Positions 1 to 23,200 of a DNA stretch of 64,000 nucleotides are shown piece after piece. The notes beneath the pieces are model-generated. The model saw nothing but the letters and a program-made list of their open reading frames with translations, was not told the DNA's origin and ran no database searches. The position numbers were made by a program, and so were the translations under genes. Every line of letters starts with the position of its first letter. Positions within the stretch are counted from its first letter, which is position 1. Origin of the DNA: Haliclystus octoradiatus (taxonomy: Eukaryota; Cnidaria; Staurozoa; Stauromedusae; Haliclystidae); NCBI GenBank assembly GCA_916610825.1, contig OU744446.1, positions 10,008,309-10,072,308 on the forward strand, written 5' to 3'.

Positions 1-556
1 TTAACTGTATCACAATTAATCAACAGCGGTTCCGTATGATCCTTTGTATGTTTTGAAAACGTGTAGAAATTAGCAAATACACTTGGCTTAGAAAAGAGGC
101 CAACATGTGATTATTACCACTTCAGTTTCTTAGTCATCAGAAAGACCATGACATGTTTGATTAAATCTAGTGATAAATGCAGTTAAAATCAACGTAAAAA
201 TATTTTAAAAGATCCGATTTAATCCAAAAGAAAAATGTCAATCAGATTGGATCCGAAAGCATAAATTCAATCCAAAAGCACACCTTTACTTTAGACTATG
301 ATTTTTGTTCCACGTTTCTTTCCATACAATTTGTTAGTCCTATATTTTCAAGTTTCGGATTGAATTAAAAGGCAGCAAAACAGATATGAATCTCACCTTG
401 ATGTCTAACTTTTATCTTTGAAATTAGGGGAGCTTTGTGTAACATTGTATATTTCAGTCGTTTTATTCATTTTATCTACCATTTTGGATGCCCATATTAC
501 AACAAAACAACTATTGTAAGGCTGGTCATTTTGACTTTCCATTTCAATTCTTGCAG
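1..556 (+). other. Intron of UPF1 (5' part of gene outside window)
   Basis: The first recognisable UPF1 exon begins at 557 after the acceptor ttcttgcag, and its first base completes an Arg codon begun in an exon left of the window. I find no UPF1 coding sequence, RNA gene or clear mobile element here. The zinc-binding CH domain exons expected upstream must lie outside the window. Confidence 0.7.
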
Positions 557-11416
<10,860 letters not shown>

Positions 11417-11960
11417 ATGCTGTGCTGTCAAAGCGAGACAGTTGCTGATATTAACGGTTTCATCCATGAGGTTCACCCATTGTTGCTCCCTGTTGCTGAT
11501 TGAGTGACAGCCGCTGTTATGATTAGAAGAGAAACAACGTTTTAAACAAGCCAGCGTTGTTGGTTGCACATGCGCAGTCTCAATCATCACCACCTCTATG
11601 GAGACAATAAAACATACATACGTCGCTGTGCAAATACGGGAACAGTGGTTCGTCGTTTCTTAGTTCAGTGAGCAAATTTGAGTTGTCCTCGATGGTTTGA
11701 AATATTTCCTCTTCTATATTCAATGTTGTCAGCATGTTTTGACATCAAATTTCTATGTCTGTTGTAACTGGTATGTTCTTTGTCTACCTCCTGATAATTA
11801 TGATTAATTCAAATGCAGAATGTTGTAACTTGTGATATCATCTATATATATGTTGCATGTTTTAATTTGTGCTGCCCCGCACTATGGGGCAATTACGTAT
11901 ACCCTGTCATATATTCACTAATTATCGATTGTGTTTCTAATAAATAATAAATTGTTCTGG
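11417..11960 (+). terminator. UPF1 3' UTR and polyadenylation region
   Basis: After the TGA at 11414-11416 come about 540 bp without coding sequence. AATAAA signals are seen at 11606-11611 and in the overlapping run AATAAATAATAAA at 11939-11951. The second is followed by a T/G-containing stretch, so the transcript probably ends soon after it. Which signal is used cannot be decided from the sequence. Confidence 0.6.
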
Positions 11961-12029
11961 ATAATCAACCCAAACACTTCGTCTCATTTACCTCGTCAAT
12001 CGTCAATTTACTCTATTTACATGTACAAT

Positions 12030-12320
12030 TCATTAAAATAGTAGCGTGAACGATCACTTGCGATCAAGTCAGCATCACGTGACCGAATATCAAAAATTAG
12101 ATTAAAACCAGCTGAATGAATGATGAAAGTGACCATAGTACTCTTCTACAAAATAAAGAATGTAATAATGGCAGAATCCAATAGATTTGTTAGTCAAACG
12201 CCGTTAGCCTGTGTGCATTACGTCAGAACTCCATTTCATACAGGCTAACATCAATGAGGGTAAAAAGCGGGCCCACTAAGAAACATGTTTTTCAATGCGC
12301 ATGCGTAAAACCTCGCTAAA
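12030..12320. promoter_or_regulatory. Promoter-like cluster: CACGTG E-box, hairpin, NRF1-like palindrome
   Basis: Just past the UPF1 polyadenylation region are atCACGTGac (about 12075), an inverted repeat GTTAGCCTGT...ACAGGCTAAC (about 12205-12250) and TGCGCATGCG (about 12295-12306), which matches the NRF1 palindrome. Such clusters mark housekeeping promoters in animals, but I found no convincing first coding exon on either side. The assignment is motif-based inference. Confidence 0.3.
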
Positions 12321-12894
12321 ACCCTAAGTCTAGCCGAGACTGCTATTGAAATGACAAACGTAAAAACAAAATGAGTGTTCGACATTGCCAAATTCGACGT
12401 CTTGATATGTTATCCTGTTTCATTTCTAAAAGCTCAAAATGCTCTCTATTATCATTTTTTTCTTGATGGTAATTTAACTCAAAGTGTTTTGAAAAAGAAC
12501 ATAATTTATCATAAAGCAAGCAGTATTTTTCTTTACCAGAAACTGGAAGTTGCTTCGCAGACGCAGAGTGACGGTCCGAACCTAGCCAGGTTGGTATTAA
12601 TAAGACAGTAAATACGATCAACTGCAACTGATCAACTAAAACTTATGTCTGTTGTTGTCATTACGTTGAACTTTACTAATCCATATGCATATACTGACTC
12701 ATTTATGCTAGGCTGGCCAATGGCCCAATGCCCAATTGCCCATCTGTTTGTCTTCTCTTCATTTTTCACATTTTCAGGACTTCTAACCTACTAATACTTC
12801 GGATTAGCCTAGGCCAAATAGTATACTACAGCACACTTTACATACTAGTAATTATTATTATTATTTATATGTTGTTATAAAGCCTAAAGAGTAT

Positions 12895-13005
12895 TCTGGA
12901 ATCACAGATGCACTTAAACATTTTCTTTTCAATTTTTTTATTGATGTTTGACCAATAAATTATAAAATATCAATTTCCTTCTGAATTTGCTCCAATCTTC
13001 TGATT
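12895..13005. repeat. Diverged GGAATCCTAGA-family repeat
   Basis: Carries attctggaatcacagatgc, the internal cattttcttttcaattttttt and tgatgtttgacca tracts, and aatttgctcc, all in the order seen in the copy at 7139. The right end is eroded. Confidence 0.5.
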
Positions 13006-16000
13006 CCTACTTTTGTCGAACTCTAGCTGTAAGATTTTATCCTACGTGAATCAAGTGAAACAATACGCAGCAAATTTAATCAATCATTGGTAAATCTCTT
13101 TTACATCTTTAATCAGATAAGTACTACATAGATGAGTGTCATTATCAATAATTGGTTGAAACTTGAACATATGTGATATATGCTTAAGTCGCTGATTTCT
13201 CTCTAACTTTGTCTTCCGTCTTCTTTGATTGTTGAAATGTTCTCCTTGCGGCGTACAGCAGCATCAGATAACTATACATGAATTGCTAAAACTCTAAGGG
13301 TATTTATTTATAGGCATACTATTTTATTTACCAAGGTCATTTACAAATCGCAAGGCCTTAATTGGTCGTAAGGCAATCTTATTTAATGTCTTATGATAGA
13401 AAGAAGTTATCCTATTTCTGGTGTATAATCCCATGATTTTCACGATAGGAAGTATTTACATTATCCCATGATTTTCATAATAGGAAGCCAATGGAGACTA
13501 ACTTTGTAACAATACCTAGGACTTATTCATCCTCTTGGTGAAGGAGTTTATAGCATATATTTTTAGTTAAGAAACCTTCAAGTTTAAAAATAGAGGTAAG
13601 CTAATGTTATCAAATTTTGGCAGTTAAAGCAGTAAGTTATTTCAGCATGAGCGCACAATTTGGATAATTTGCAGTCTGGCAGTAAGCAAAATACTTCATT
13701 GAACATGTTATATGACACTGATATTGCATTGGTTATGTTGCTAAAAATAACATTTATTTACAAAATTATAAATAAATAATATTCATTTTCAAGATACAGT
13801 AAATATAGCCTACATATACAATGAATAATGAAATATTTTGATGCAGCCTCAATCGTAACAGGACCAACAAAATTGCCTAAAAGGTTATTTATTATCCAAT
13901 AAGATGACGATTGAATTTTGGATTTCAATGTTTACATGAACAATGAAGAGTTCCATTTTCTGTTCATAAATCTGTTTTAAGAGCATGCCAGCCTGATTAG
14001 CAGAAAATTAGTTCTGTGGACGCTTTGCATGATTTCCCTGAACTTCATCAGTTGGTGTGCTTGTCTGGAAGAATGTCTCTTCTTTCTTATCTGCATAAAA
14101 AATGGTATTTGGTAGGCTATTGGGCAAAGAGAGATCAACATCTATGTAATTTAGTGTCCTACATGACAGAGGATTCACCTGGTCACCCGCACTGGAACAT
14201 AGAGTAACTAACTATTAGAGCTTGTATCATAGGATTCGATTTGTGTAATTATTATTAAATTTGTAGAAAGATGATTTCTTACTATATTGCTTTCGTCCTG
14301 TAATTGCCTAAATCACATTTATTGTACTCCTGTTTAGACATATGAGCCTAGAAATTGCCCAAAACAATGCTAAAGATGAAATGATATATTGTTTTAATTT
14401 GTTTACTTCTCTGATGTATTTTGAGTATTATGTATTTAGTATGCCGGAACCTGGATCCTGTATTTTGTATATCTGGTGTACATTGTTACTAAATAGCAGC
14501 AACATTTTGCTGTTGAGGATTATTGTTTCACATTTTCTGAGGGGGGGTATTAATTCTCTTGCATAGATTGAAGTGAAATTTGAGGCACAAGTGACCCTTC
14601 GTGCAACACATAAAACAGGACAGACCTGAAATTAATTTTGGAGAATCTTGAATTCCAACATCTCAACCTATAGTGTTCTTAGCGGCTGAGAAACTGGGTC
14701 TATATGAAAACGGTGATCATCATAATTGTTCGATCACCAGGCTGCATGCTTAAATAATCCTCATTGTAACAGAGGCAGGTTTTCAATATTTCCAAATTAT
14801 CTTATCTTGTCTTCAAGCAGGTCAGAAATGGAATGTTTTCAAGTTTATAGAATGTTTATATGAAATCTAAAAAGTTACACAATAGTTGATATTGAATTTT
14901 TCTACATGTGAAACAATAAGTGATACACGAAGAAAGGGAAATCACCTCCAAGAGATATGCTTGCAGATATAATACAAAGATAATGGTTGAGACTGCAACA
15001 AGTTCTACAACAAAACAATTTTGATTCAAAGCATCTGCGAGTTGATATAGGCATCGAGCAAACCTTACTCTGTCTCTGTGTTGTTATATTTTTGTATTTT
15101 GTTCCCAACATATGTGAATTATGCAAAATAAAACACTTACCATGATGCGATTGGAAGACCGACCATGATCGTGAAAACAGTTTGGTAGGCACAAGACTCT
15201 AATTGTGGATGTAGGTATCTATAATCATGTGCAGTCATCGAGTATAAACACTTGGAACATCATCATTGAGCCTCAAAAAAGCAAGGCTAGATCGATGCAA
15301 CATCTGAACTTCAAGCATAGAAGGGTGAGATGAACGAAATAATTCTGATTGTACACAGTGCCATAAGCTCATCTCTCAAGTCATGAACTATTAGCGTTCA
15401 TCGCTCCCACATTTAATATGAATTATCAAAAACAATACGATGCTTCATATCCTTGATTCAAACGAGAGTATGACAATGTCAATATCTAATATACAAATGC
15501 CATTCATCCATATGTATATATAAATGATAATGCAGCATGCTTTGTACTTTATAGGCTGAGTTTATCAAACTTAACCGCCAAGTTTTCGAGGCAGCTGCCA
15601 GCTGCTAACAGAAATCTTCTGACGAATTGGCTTATCAAAGTTTAAAACCCAACACCAGATAATGAACAATTCTCATGAACAAACTCAATTATAATTCAAA
15701 TCCAGTCACAAAATGTCCACGTTGTTAAAGATTATAGGAAATAAGTAAAGACAGCAATTCAGTCTAATTAAATATACTGAAAACAGCGTTTCAATTCTCC
15801 AGGGTAGGCAGGCAAATTAAATAAACTTAACGAAGAATGATTCGAAGCATGGAAGCAGATTTTTGAAATTTTGGATATTATTGAAAAAATGATGAGTCAG
15901 ATTTCATGACGTAGGATATTTCAACCAATCAAAAAGGCTTACAGCTCCACGTGATCTTAAGGTCGCATGTGATTGGGCATTTCCGAATTCTGAAATGGTG

Positions 16001-16027
16001 GGCCAACTTTTAGTAAGAAATTCCTCT

Positions 16028-16036
16028 AGCCCGAGT
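16028..16036. repeat. Left 9-bp target site duplication of the MULE
   Basis: AGCCCGAGT directly precedes the left inverted repeat and is repeated exactly at 28862-28870 directly after the right one. A 9-bp duplication is the hallmark of Mutator-type transposition. Confidence 0.93.
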
Positions 16037-16099
16037 GGTAAGCAGAATATTCAACAGGCTGCAGGGCGTCATGCGCAGTAGCAACCCGTCCCGTCTGAT
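16037..16099. repeat. MULE left terminal inverted repeat
   Basis: 63 bp, matched base for base in reverse by 28799-28861 with about four mismatches. It contains CTGCAGGGCGTC and TGCGCAGTAG. Confidence 0.92.
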
Positions 16100-16610
16100 T
16101 AAATTCGTCAAGCATGATCCTATCTGACCCACCGATAAACCTGCGGATCACAACTGTCTGTAGTGTCAAGAATTATTGCGCGGGAAAGTTGATATTCGGA
16201 AATGAAAAGTGAAAAGACGAAAGATAACAGATAACAGATAAAACGGATTATTATTTACAAGGCAAAATATTAAACAATTATGTTGATTATATAATTTTGT
16301 AATAAGCTGTAACTTCAATAATCTAATAATCTATCAATTCTATGAATCAATAGGTGCATTGTGCCGTTTGTAATGTTATGCAAAAATGACAATCCTATAC
16401 ATTTTTGAAAGATCAATAAATCAAGCACATGTTTTTACAAATACAAACAGAAATAATATCATTACAGTAATACTGTATGTCAGTTTGTGAATGTTTGTCT
16501 GGTTTGGTATAATCAGGTATATCTCAGCATCTTAGATAGTAATTGAGACTCTCACTGGATTCATTTGAGTACTACTCCCATTTTTTACCTGGTTTTTACC
16601 TATCAACACA
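16100..16610 (+). promoter_or_regulatory. Probable promoter and 5' UTR of the MULE gene
   Basis: Non-coding stretch between the left inverted repeat and the first ATG. TTGCGCGGGAAAG near 16177-16189 matches the E2F site core GCGGGAAA, and the rest is AT-rich. A promoter is expected here because the gene starts downstream, but no TATA box or start site is certain. Confidence 0.35.
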
Positions 16611-16984
16611 ATGGAAAATGAGGGGAAATATGGAGATAAAGCTTCCAGTGATTCAAGAAATGGATTATGGCGTTCCCATTTCAAAGAGCAAATCACAGAC
16701 AATTCAGGGTTAGTCTCAAGCCTTGACAATTTAGACTCACTGATAAGAGAATATAGTTTAGAAAATACAGCAACTTTTGCTGTTTGGAGGACAGAAAATA
16801 AGAACTTTGGTGAAACAGGTAGGCATTGATACGATACTGACTGACAATAATAAACTGTGTAATCATCCAGAAACATGTCTGAGCATTGTGCAATGTAAAC
16901 AGTGAGGCTCATTGGAGCTGTGTAGACGTGTAATATTATACAGCAAAAATGCATTCCTCAGCCTTCAAATTGCAAATTTGAATA

Positions 16985-17615
16985 CAGTCAAACCTGTAAT
17001 AACGGTCAACTTTATACAGCAGCCACAACCTGTCTTTGTTTAGCGAAAATGATTTAATCAATCTGATTGGTTTAGAGTTTGAATCCAAATCACCATAGCA
17101 AAACGTGGTTCGAAAACACAATCAATCTTACAATTCGAACATGATATCACGAATGAGAATTTCCAAATTGATCATGAGTTTTCAAAACCATTTTATGAGC
17201 AAGATTGTCGTGTAGATGCTTGTAGATCTCGTGTAGAAGTTGTGGTAGTATAATAATGCAAATCAATTAGTGCACAATAATCATGTATCAATAGCTCATA
17301 GGAAACTGTGCATCAATCACTTAAAAGTGTTCACTCTTACAATGTTTAAAATAGTGTTTTCTATAAAATCAAACCTGTATATAAAGGTCACCTGTCTATA
17401 ATGGTCAATTTATCTACCTCTAGTAGCTGGCTGCTATTGCTTAATAGCCCTCCTCTGGTTTGAATGAAAAGTGGGATATTAAACAAGGTTGGAATATGAG
17501 AGTTGTTATGGAGAATGGAAAATAGAAATCAGTTTTATGTGGGGATATTAAGCAAGGTGGGATATTAAAAGAGGGGATATTAACCGAGTTTGACTGTATA
17601 CTACAGGTTTCACTG
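16985..17615. mobile_element. Disrupted Tc1-like MITE with nested insertions, in MULE intron 1
   Basis: Starts CAGTCAAACCTGTAATAAC after TA and ends CTACAGGTTTCACTG before TA. The inner parts match the 178-bp element at 9331 but are split by two insertions, about 17036-17335 and about 17427-17600. The second carries gggatattaa repeats and ends GAGTTTGACTGTA, so it is probably a different small element. Confidence 0.6.
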
Positions 17616-19465
17616 TACAGCATAATACACAAATTAAAAAAGTATTACTTTTATATTTCTTTGCATAACTGAAAGCTGCATGCATTCCTGCATTTGTGGG
17701 TTTCCAAACATCTATATAGATGCGAGTCCAAATGTATATTTGTGGCTAATAAAAATATATTTTGACCTTGAATTCCAAAAGTTTCTATTCCTTTGGACTT
17801 ACAGAATGCAGGATACAGCTTCTATGCAGTATTTGAAAATATTTTCCAGTATTTCATTTTCCTCTTTTCCAAATATCCTTGCGATGGGCCTGGCTCATCA
17901 TACAGTAAAATATATTTAACATCAATTATAATCTTTTTGGCAATAGCTCTATATAATAGTGTAATAATTCAAATATCATAATAAAACAATTTTGTGATGT
18001 GGTGCAATCTCGATCAAATGTTGAAGAATTATAATAATCTTTTTGTTCATCAAACAGGCCTACAAAAAGACGGGCAATACAAAATTCAGTGGTGGCTTAA
18101 CTCCATGCCCTATGTATCAGTTAATACCAAGTGGTATAGTTGCCAACATGGTCAAATTCAGCATAAAATTAAAGAATTGAAGGTATATAGAGTTACGTAA
18201 CTCAGATAACAGATTGGTTATTTTAAAGTTTATTAAGAGAAGTTACGGTGATCTATCCTTTGTCATATTCAGCACAACGGTTCATGAACTAACAATTGAG
18301 ATTGCATAAAGTGGCCTGAATAGTATAACCAGTGCACAGTATCCACATATATCTGTAGTATCTTAAATGACAAAATGTCCCCTATTGTGATCAGTGCTGT
18401 GAATAATGCTAGGTTATCAGCTCCTGCATAAACACAAACAAACAAACCTTTTGTTTCCTAAACAGAAGTCACCTGTTAATAGTGGTAACTTTTCTGCAAG
18501 GTCTGATTAAGCTTGTTGTACTTTGCAGAATGGATATTATAAATCAATCAAGCCATTCTATAAAGCAGTTTGAAATGTGAAAACTCACAATAGAAATTAC
18601 ATTTGTAAGTTTTCACACTTTACACTGCTCTTTACAATACTAAATACATGTTTGTAATTATTGGAATGATTCAAAAAGGATTTTGATAAGAAATTACTTA
18701 AATATTATTATACAACATGGAATACTCGTCACACATTTAGTCAATGAACACATGAATTTGCTTTCTCCTTTAAGGAACCAGAGCACAGCACAAAGAAAAA
18801 ATATGCGAAAATCCAAACTACAAAAAAGGTAGATTGCCCGGTCCAAATAAAAATCAAAGAGATGCTGACATTCCCATCTTGCAAGGTAATCATACTGTAT
18901 TGTAATGTTTATGACTTGGGAATGAAACAGGGCGGGGGATTTTCACAACCAGTTGACTAAAATAAATAACTGATGATATGAACAAGTGAACCTTACCTGT
19001 AAAATGTATAAGTTTTAATCATTCCTTTTTCAATTAGATTTCCATGAGCAGTGGACATCATCGTAAGAAAACATCAGCTGCAATAAGGAGGAATCTGGAA
19101 AAAGGGGAACAAGAAATGGAAAGGTGTTTTCTTGTGGAATTGCCAAATGTTGACAAGCACAATCACATAGTAGGAGAGGTAGGCGTTAATGTATGTGAAT
19201 AGCATGCTGGTCTTCATTCACAGTACTGTTGATATAAATCTATGCATAATATTGAATCTGTTAGTTGCTAGATTAATGACATTTCTATTGAATTCTATTC
19301 ATGAAGTTTTTCATCAATAATTTTTTTAAACATGTCTAATTGTTTGTAAATCCACTGTAAGTTGATCTTAAGTGAAACAATTTGAAATGAATACTAGAGT
19401 CATAATAAGGTAGACCTACCTAACTACAATAATGCAAAGGCAAAATGTAATTCCTATCCCTATTA

Positions 19466-19531
19466 TGAACATTTCATGAAAATTTTGAGCCATTTAATGT
19501 TTATGAACTCATGCACAGTTTTTCGCAGGGG
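19466..19531. repeat. Right-end fragment of the CCCCTGCGAAAAA MITE
   Basis: Sequence from gaacatttcatgaa to gtttttcgcagggg matches the right part of the element at 8475-8611. Located in the MULE intron between exons 19038-19178 and 20158-21051. Confidence 0.55.
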
Positions 19532-20244
19532 AAGTAATAACCTGAATACCAACTTGTTCTCAGTACTATTTTTTAGATGCTGTTGTGAAAATTCACTGTG
19601 AACCTGTCAAAAATCAGATAAAGGTTCCATAATTCACAGCCAAAACCTTCTTAGTCGCTTAGTGCGCTTCATAGTCTTTGGATCCTTTGTTATCCTATAA
19701 CATCAAGAATCAACAACCTTATGAATCATACTTATAAACTGTGAAAAATCTTACTTAGCCTGGAAATCCCTGTATCAAATCTATCTATCTATGATAACAA
19801 AAATTCATAGAAGCATGATGAAAACAGTAAACATGTACAATAGGCTACAATGAACATTAAGAAAGCTCTGACTGTAAATTGCTATTTAAATTCATTGTTG
19901 GTGAGTTTGTTGTTTGTTAGACAATGAAATTGGACTAAAACCAGAAACAAACATATTACTAAGATGATGTGGCACCCTGATAATATTGCATATTATGAAA
20001 TGTACATTGCGTAGTTTTATATAACTGAATGACAAAGCACAGTGGCTGTTGTTACTGCTAGGGTACTAATTTTCTGAATTTGCTGACACAGAATCACCTA
20101 AACAAAACATGTGACATATCTCTTGTAAAAAGACTTGTAACTTTCTTTTGATTTTAGTGTACTGGCATAATGCAGCCGCTTGATCGTATAATAATCGATG
20201 AGATAGATAGGAGCCTTGACGAGGAAGTTTTATAAGCTGATGAA

Positions 20245-23200
20245 ATGCAGCGACATCTAGTAAAATTCATCAAAAGCAAATTTCCTGACCATGATATCTC
20301 CAAGACAAATAGAAGGTTCTTCCCTACATTGGAACAAGTGAGAAAACACATATATTTGGCACAAACAAGAAGGCTTTTGCATAAAGATGAGCAAGAAAAC
20401 TTAAGACTTCACATAGAAAAATGGAAATCAGTCAAAGAGTATGAAAAAGATTTTTTTTATCTGGATAAAAGAATGGCAAACGACGAAAAAGAAGAAATAC
20501 AAAAGTTTCTCTTCATACATCAAACCAAGCAGCAAATGAAGCTACTTGAGAAGTATGGGGAAATCGTTTTAATGGATGCGACTTACAAGACCATGCGCTA
20601 CGCTATGCCATTATTTTTCTTATGTGTAAAAACAAATGTGAAATACGAAGTTGTGGCAACATTCATTATCCAAAACGAAACTGGTGATGAGATAAAACGA
20701 GCATTAAAGATTATCAAGGAAAAGAATGTAAACTGGAAAGCAAAGCATTTTATGACTGACTTTGACGAAAAAGAAATTAATAGTTTGGAGGAGGTGTTTA
20801 AGGAAGTTGCACCGTTTGTGTATATATGTGACTTTCACAGGGAGCAAGCATGGACTAGATGGGTCAGCAAAATTGAGAATGGAGTTTCCGGAAACAAGAA
20901 GCAAGTTTTAACAATGCTTAGGAAAATAGCAAATGCAAGTAATGTAGATGAATATGAGAAAAACGTGGAAGAACTAGCAGTATCAACGATATGGAAAAAC
21001 AGCAAACAGCTACAAAACTATTTTAACAAAACATGGAAACCGCAGTACAAAGTAAGTCATATCTGCCTGCTTCTATCAGAGTGATGCATTAAGGTATATG
21101 CAGCTGGTAGAGCTTGAATATGAAATCTTATCTGGAAGATATTACAGCTCAGAAATATGATTAACTGAACATTTAGTTTATTATTATGCAAACATAAATC
21201 GAAGGGAAATGCAGGAACTTTGATAATGTAATCCATGCATGAAAAGCATATCATGGCAAACTAATCTAATAATATATTTAAATATCTCTGTTAGTAATCT
21301 ATTTAACCTTGCCTGGAACTAGTAAAGTATGCCCCTGTCATGCTTATTGTGGGTTGCTTTGGTCAAGCCTGTATTTACTTCACTAATACAACATTGATTT
21401 CTGCTTTAGAGATGGGTGTGGGCATTCCGCAGCAACAGCTTTCAAGTACTTGTGAAAACCAATAATGGTATTGAAAGGCAAAACAGGATTTTGAAATACA
21501 AATACCTCAAGAAAAAAAGAAGGTGTACTCTTACACAGCTATGCAACATCTTAGTGAATAAGTTTATGCCAGATTCCTACAGCAAGTAAGTAAAGCACAT
21601 ATGATGATTGATATCTAATATGCCAGCTCATAATCATTTGTTCCATTTTCAATTAGAAGCATACTAATAGCCATTGAAATAGTACTTTGAAATCCATCCA
21701 CAGAATATCCTAAAACAATTTGAAAATCAAAATTAACAAGTGGAAAGTAGCCTGTTTAACTCCAGAGGCCTACCAAGTTTGCATCAAAGAGCAGCCTTTT
21801 CGATAATTATCAATCAACCTGCATATGCAGTCCAAATTGTGATTATAATTTTTTTTTACGTTAAGACTAATGATAGTTATGAAGTCCCGTAGTGGACAAA
21901 AAGTGTCAAGAATTAATTTGGTAGTCGACAAAATAAAGTCACAGAGTGGGAAATAGCAAAAAGGGTACAGAATTATTTTGTGGTTGAGAATTTGAAATCA
22001 CACAGTGACAAATTTGAGAAAATAATAAAAGAGGTTGAGAATATAAAATCAAATGGTAAGATAATAATTTGGTAGATAATCTATAAAATGCCTAAAATTG
22101 TATGCAGATAGATCCAGGAGGTTAGGGTATTTTGATGTGATGTGTTTTTGCCTTCTTAAAATGCAAGCTACGGTATAGTACAGTATATCATATCTATATG
22201 ATTTCATCCATTCAATATGTTAGTCTAACTCCTAAAATTATTCCGTTATTATGAAATAACATTTTTATATGATATCAAGAGCTAATAAGTTAAGATGGAA
22301 ATTGGTAAACGAATGTCACAATGAGTGACCACTGATAAATGTACTATCATTATACTGTCAACACCATGTAAGTGTTGACGCCCATACTGCTACATTCTGT
22401 TGCAAAGAGCAGATATATACGCCGTTTCCTTCGTAATTTATTAGCACGCTTGTATTTTATTTCATAATAAACGAATAATTGTAGGTGCTAGATTAGAATA
22501 TTGTAATGAAGAAATAAAATATACCATACCGTAGCTCGAGTTTTAAGAAGGCAAATACCTTAATGATTGGGTCACACACAACATTGATAGAAGAGGCTCT
22601 TGCCAACTTCCTGGATCTATATGCATACAATTTTAGGCATTTTAAGTTCTAGTCTATCTACCAAATTATTTTATCACAATTTTAGTTTATATTCTCGACC
22701 GCATTTATTATTTTCTCAAATTTCTTACCATGAGATTTTATATGGCCTACATATATTCTCGACATCTTCAATTATTTTCTCATCAGTTGATTTTATATTC
22801 CCAACTATGAAAAGAATTCTCAATCCTTTTTTTCCAATACAGCGTGTCATAGATAGTACTATGATTACAATGTAGTGATGTAGTAATTAAGACCTCTATA
22901 TGATGCCTATCATGAATATGAAATGTAAACACAAATTAGGGGTGGGTCCGATCCATCAACTAATTGATCATGATTTCATGAATCGATTATGAAATTTTGA
23001 ATTGATTAATCGTAAAAAAAACTTTTGTTTCTTTAGCGTTTTTTTGTACAAATAAAATAGTTTATTATTTATATTGTGTTCTGTTCTTCTTAATGTAGAT
23101 CTTATTTATTGAAAACAAAACTTATTTGATTTATTCCTCCGCAATTAAGCCTCTTTGAATAGATTGTAAATGTTTGTTTTCATCGCGAAGCATTGTAATT

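Larger units (their letters stand above)
11961..16027. other. Intergenic stretch, no gene supported
   Basis: About 4 kb between UPF1 and the MULE. It holds a promoter-like cluster at 12030-12320 and a GGAATCCTAGA-family repeat near 12895. It also holds a 27-bp direct repeat (tatcccatgattttca type) near 13426 and 13461, and short AT-rich runs. The open frames here are 60-96 codons long and none shows a recognisable domain or splice-linked partner. Distal enhancers or a non-coding transcript remain possible. Confidence 0.6.

Noticed and set aside
12343-12627. 94-codon minus-strand frame
   Set aside because: No recognisable domain, no supporting splice partner, and an overlapping + strand frame of similar length; most likely chance.
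11961-16027. tRNA or other structural RNA genes
   Set aside because: I looked for a B-box-like GGTTCGA followed by a cloverleaf and found none that folds.
20233-20235. Readthrough or recoding of the TAA in the MULE gene
   Set aside because: No selenocysteine-type or known readthrough context applies to TAA here; nonsense mutation or separate initiation is simpler.
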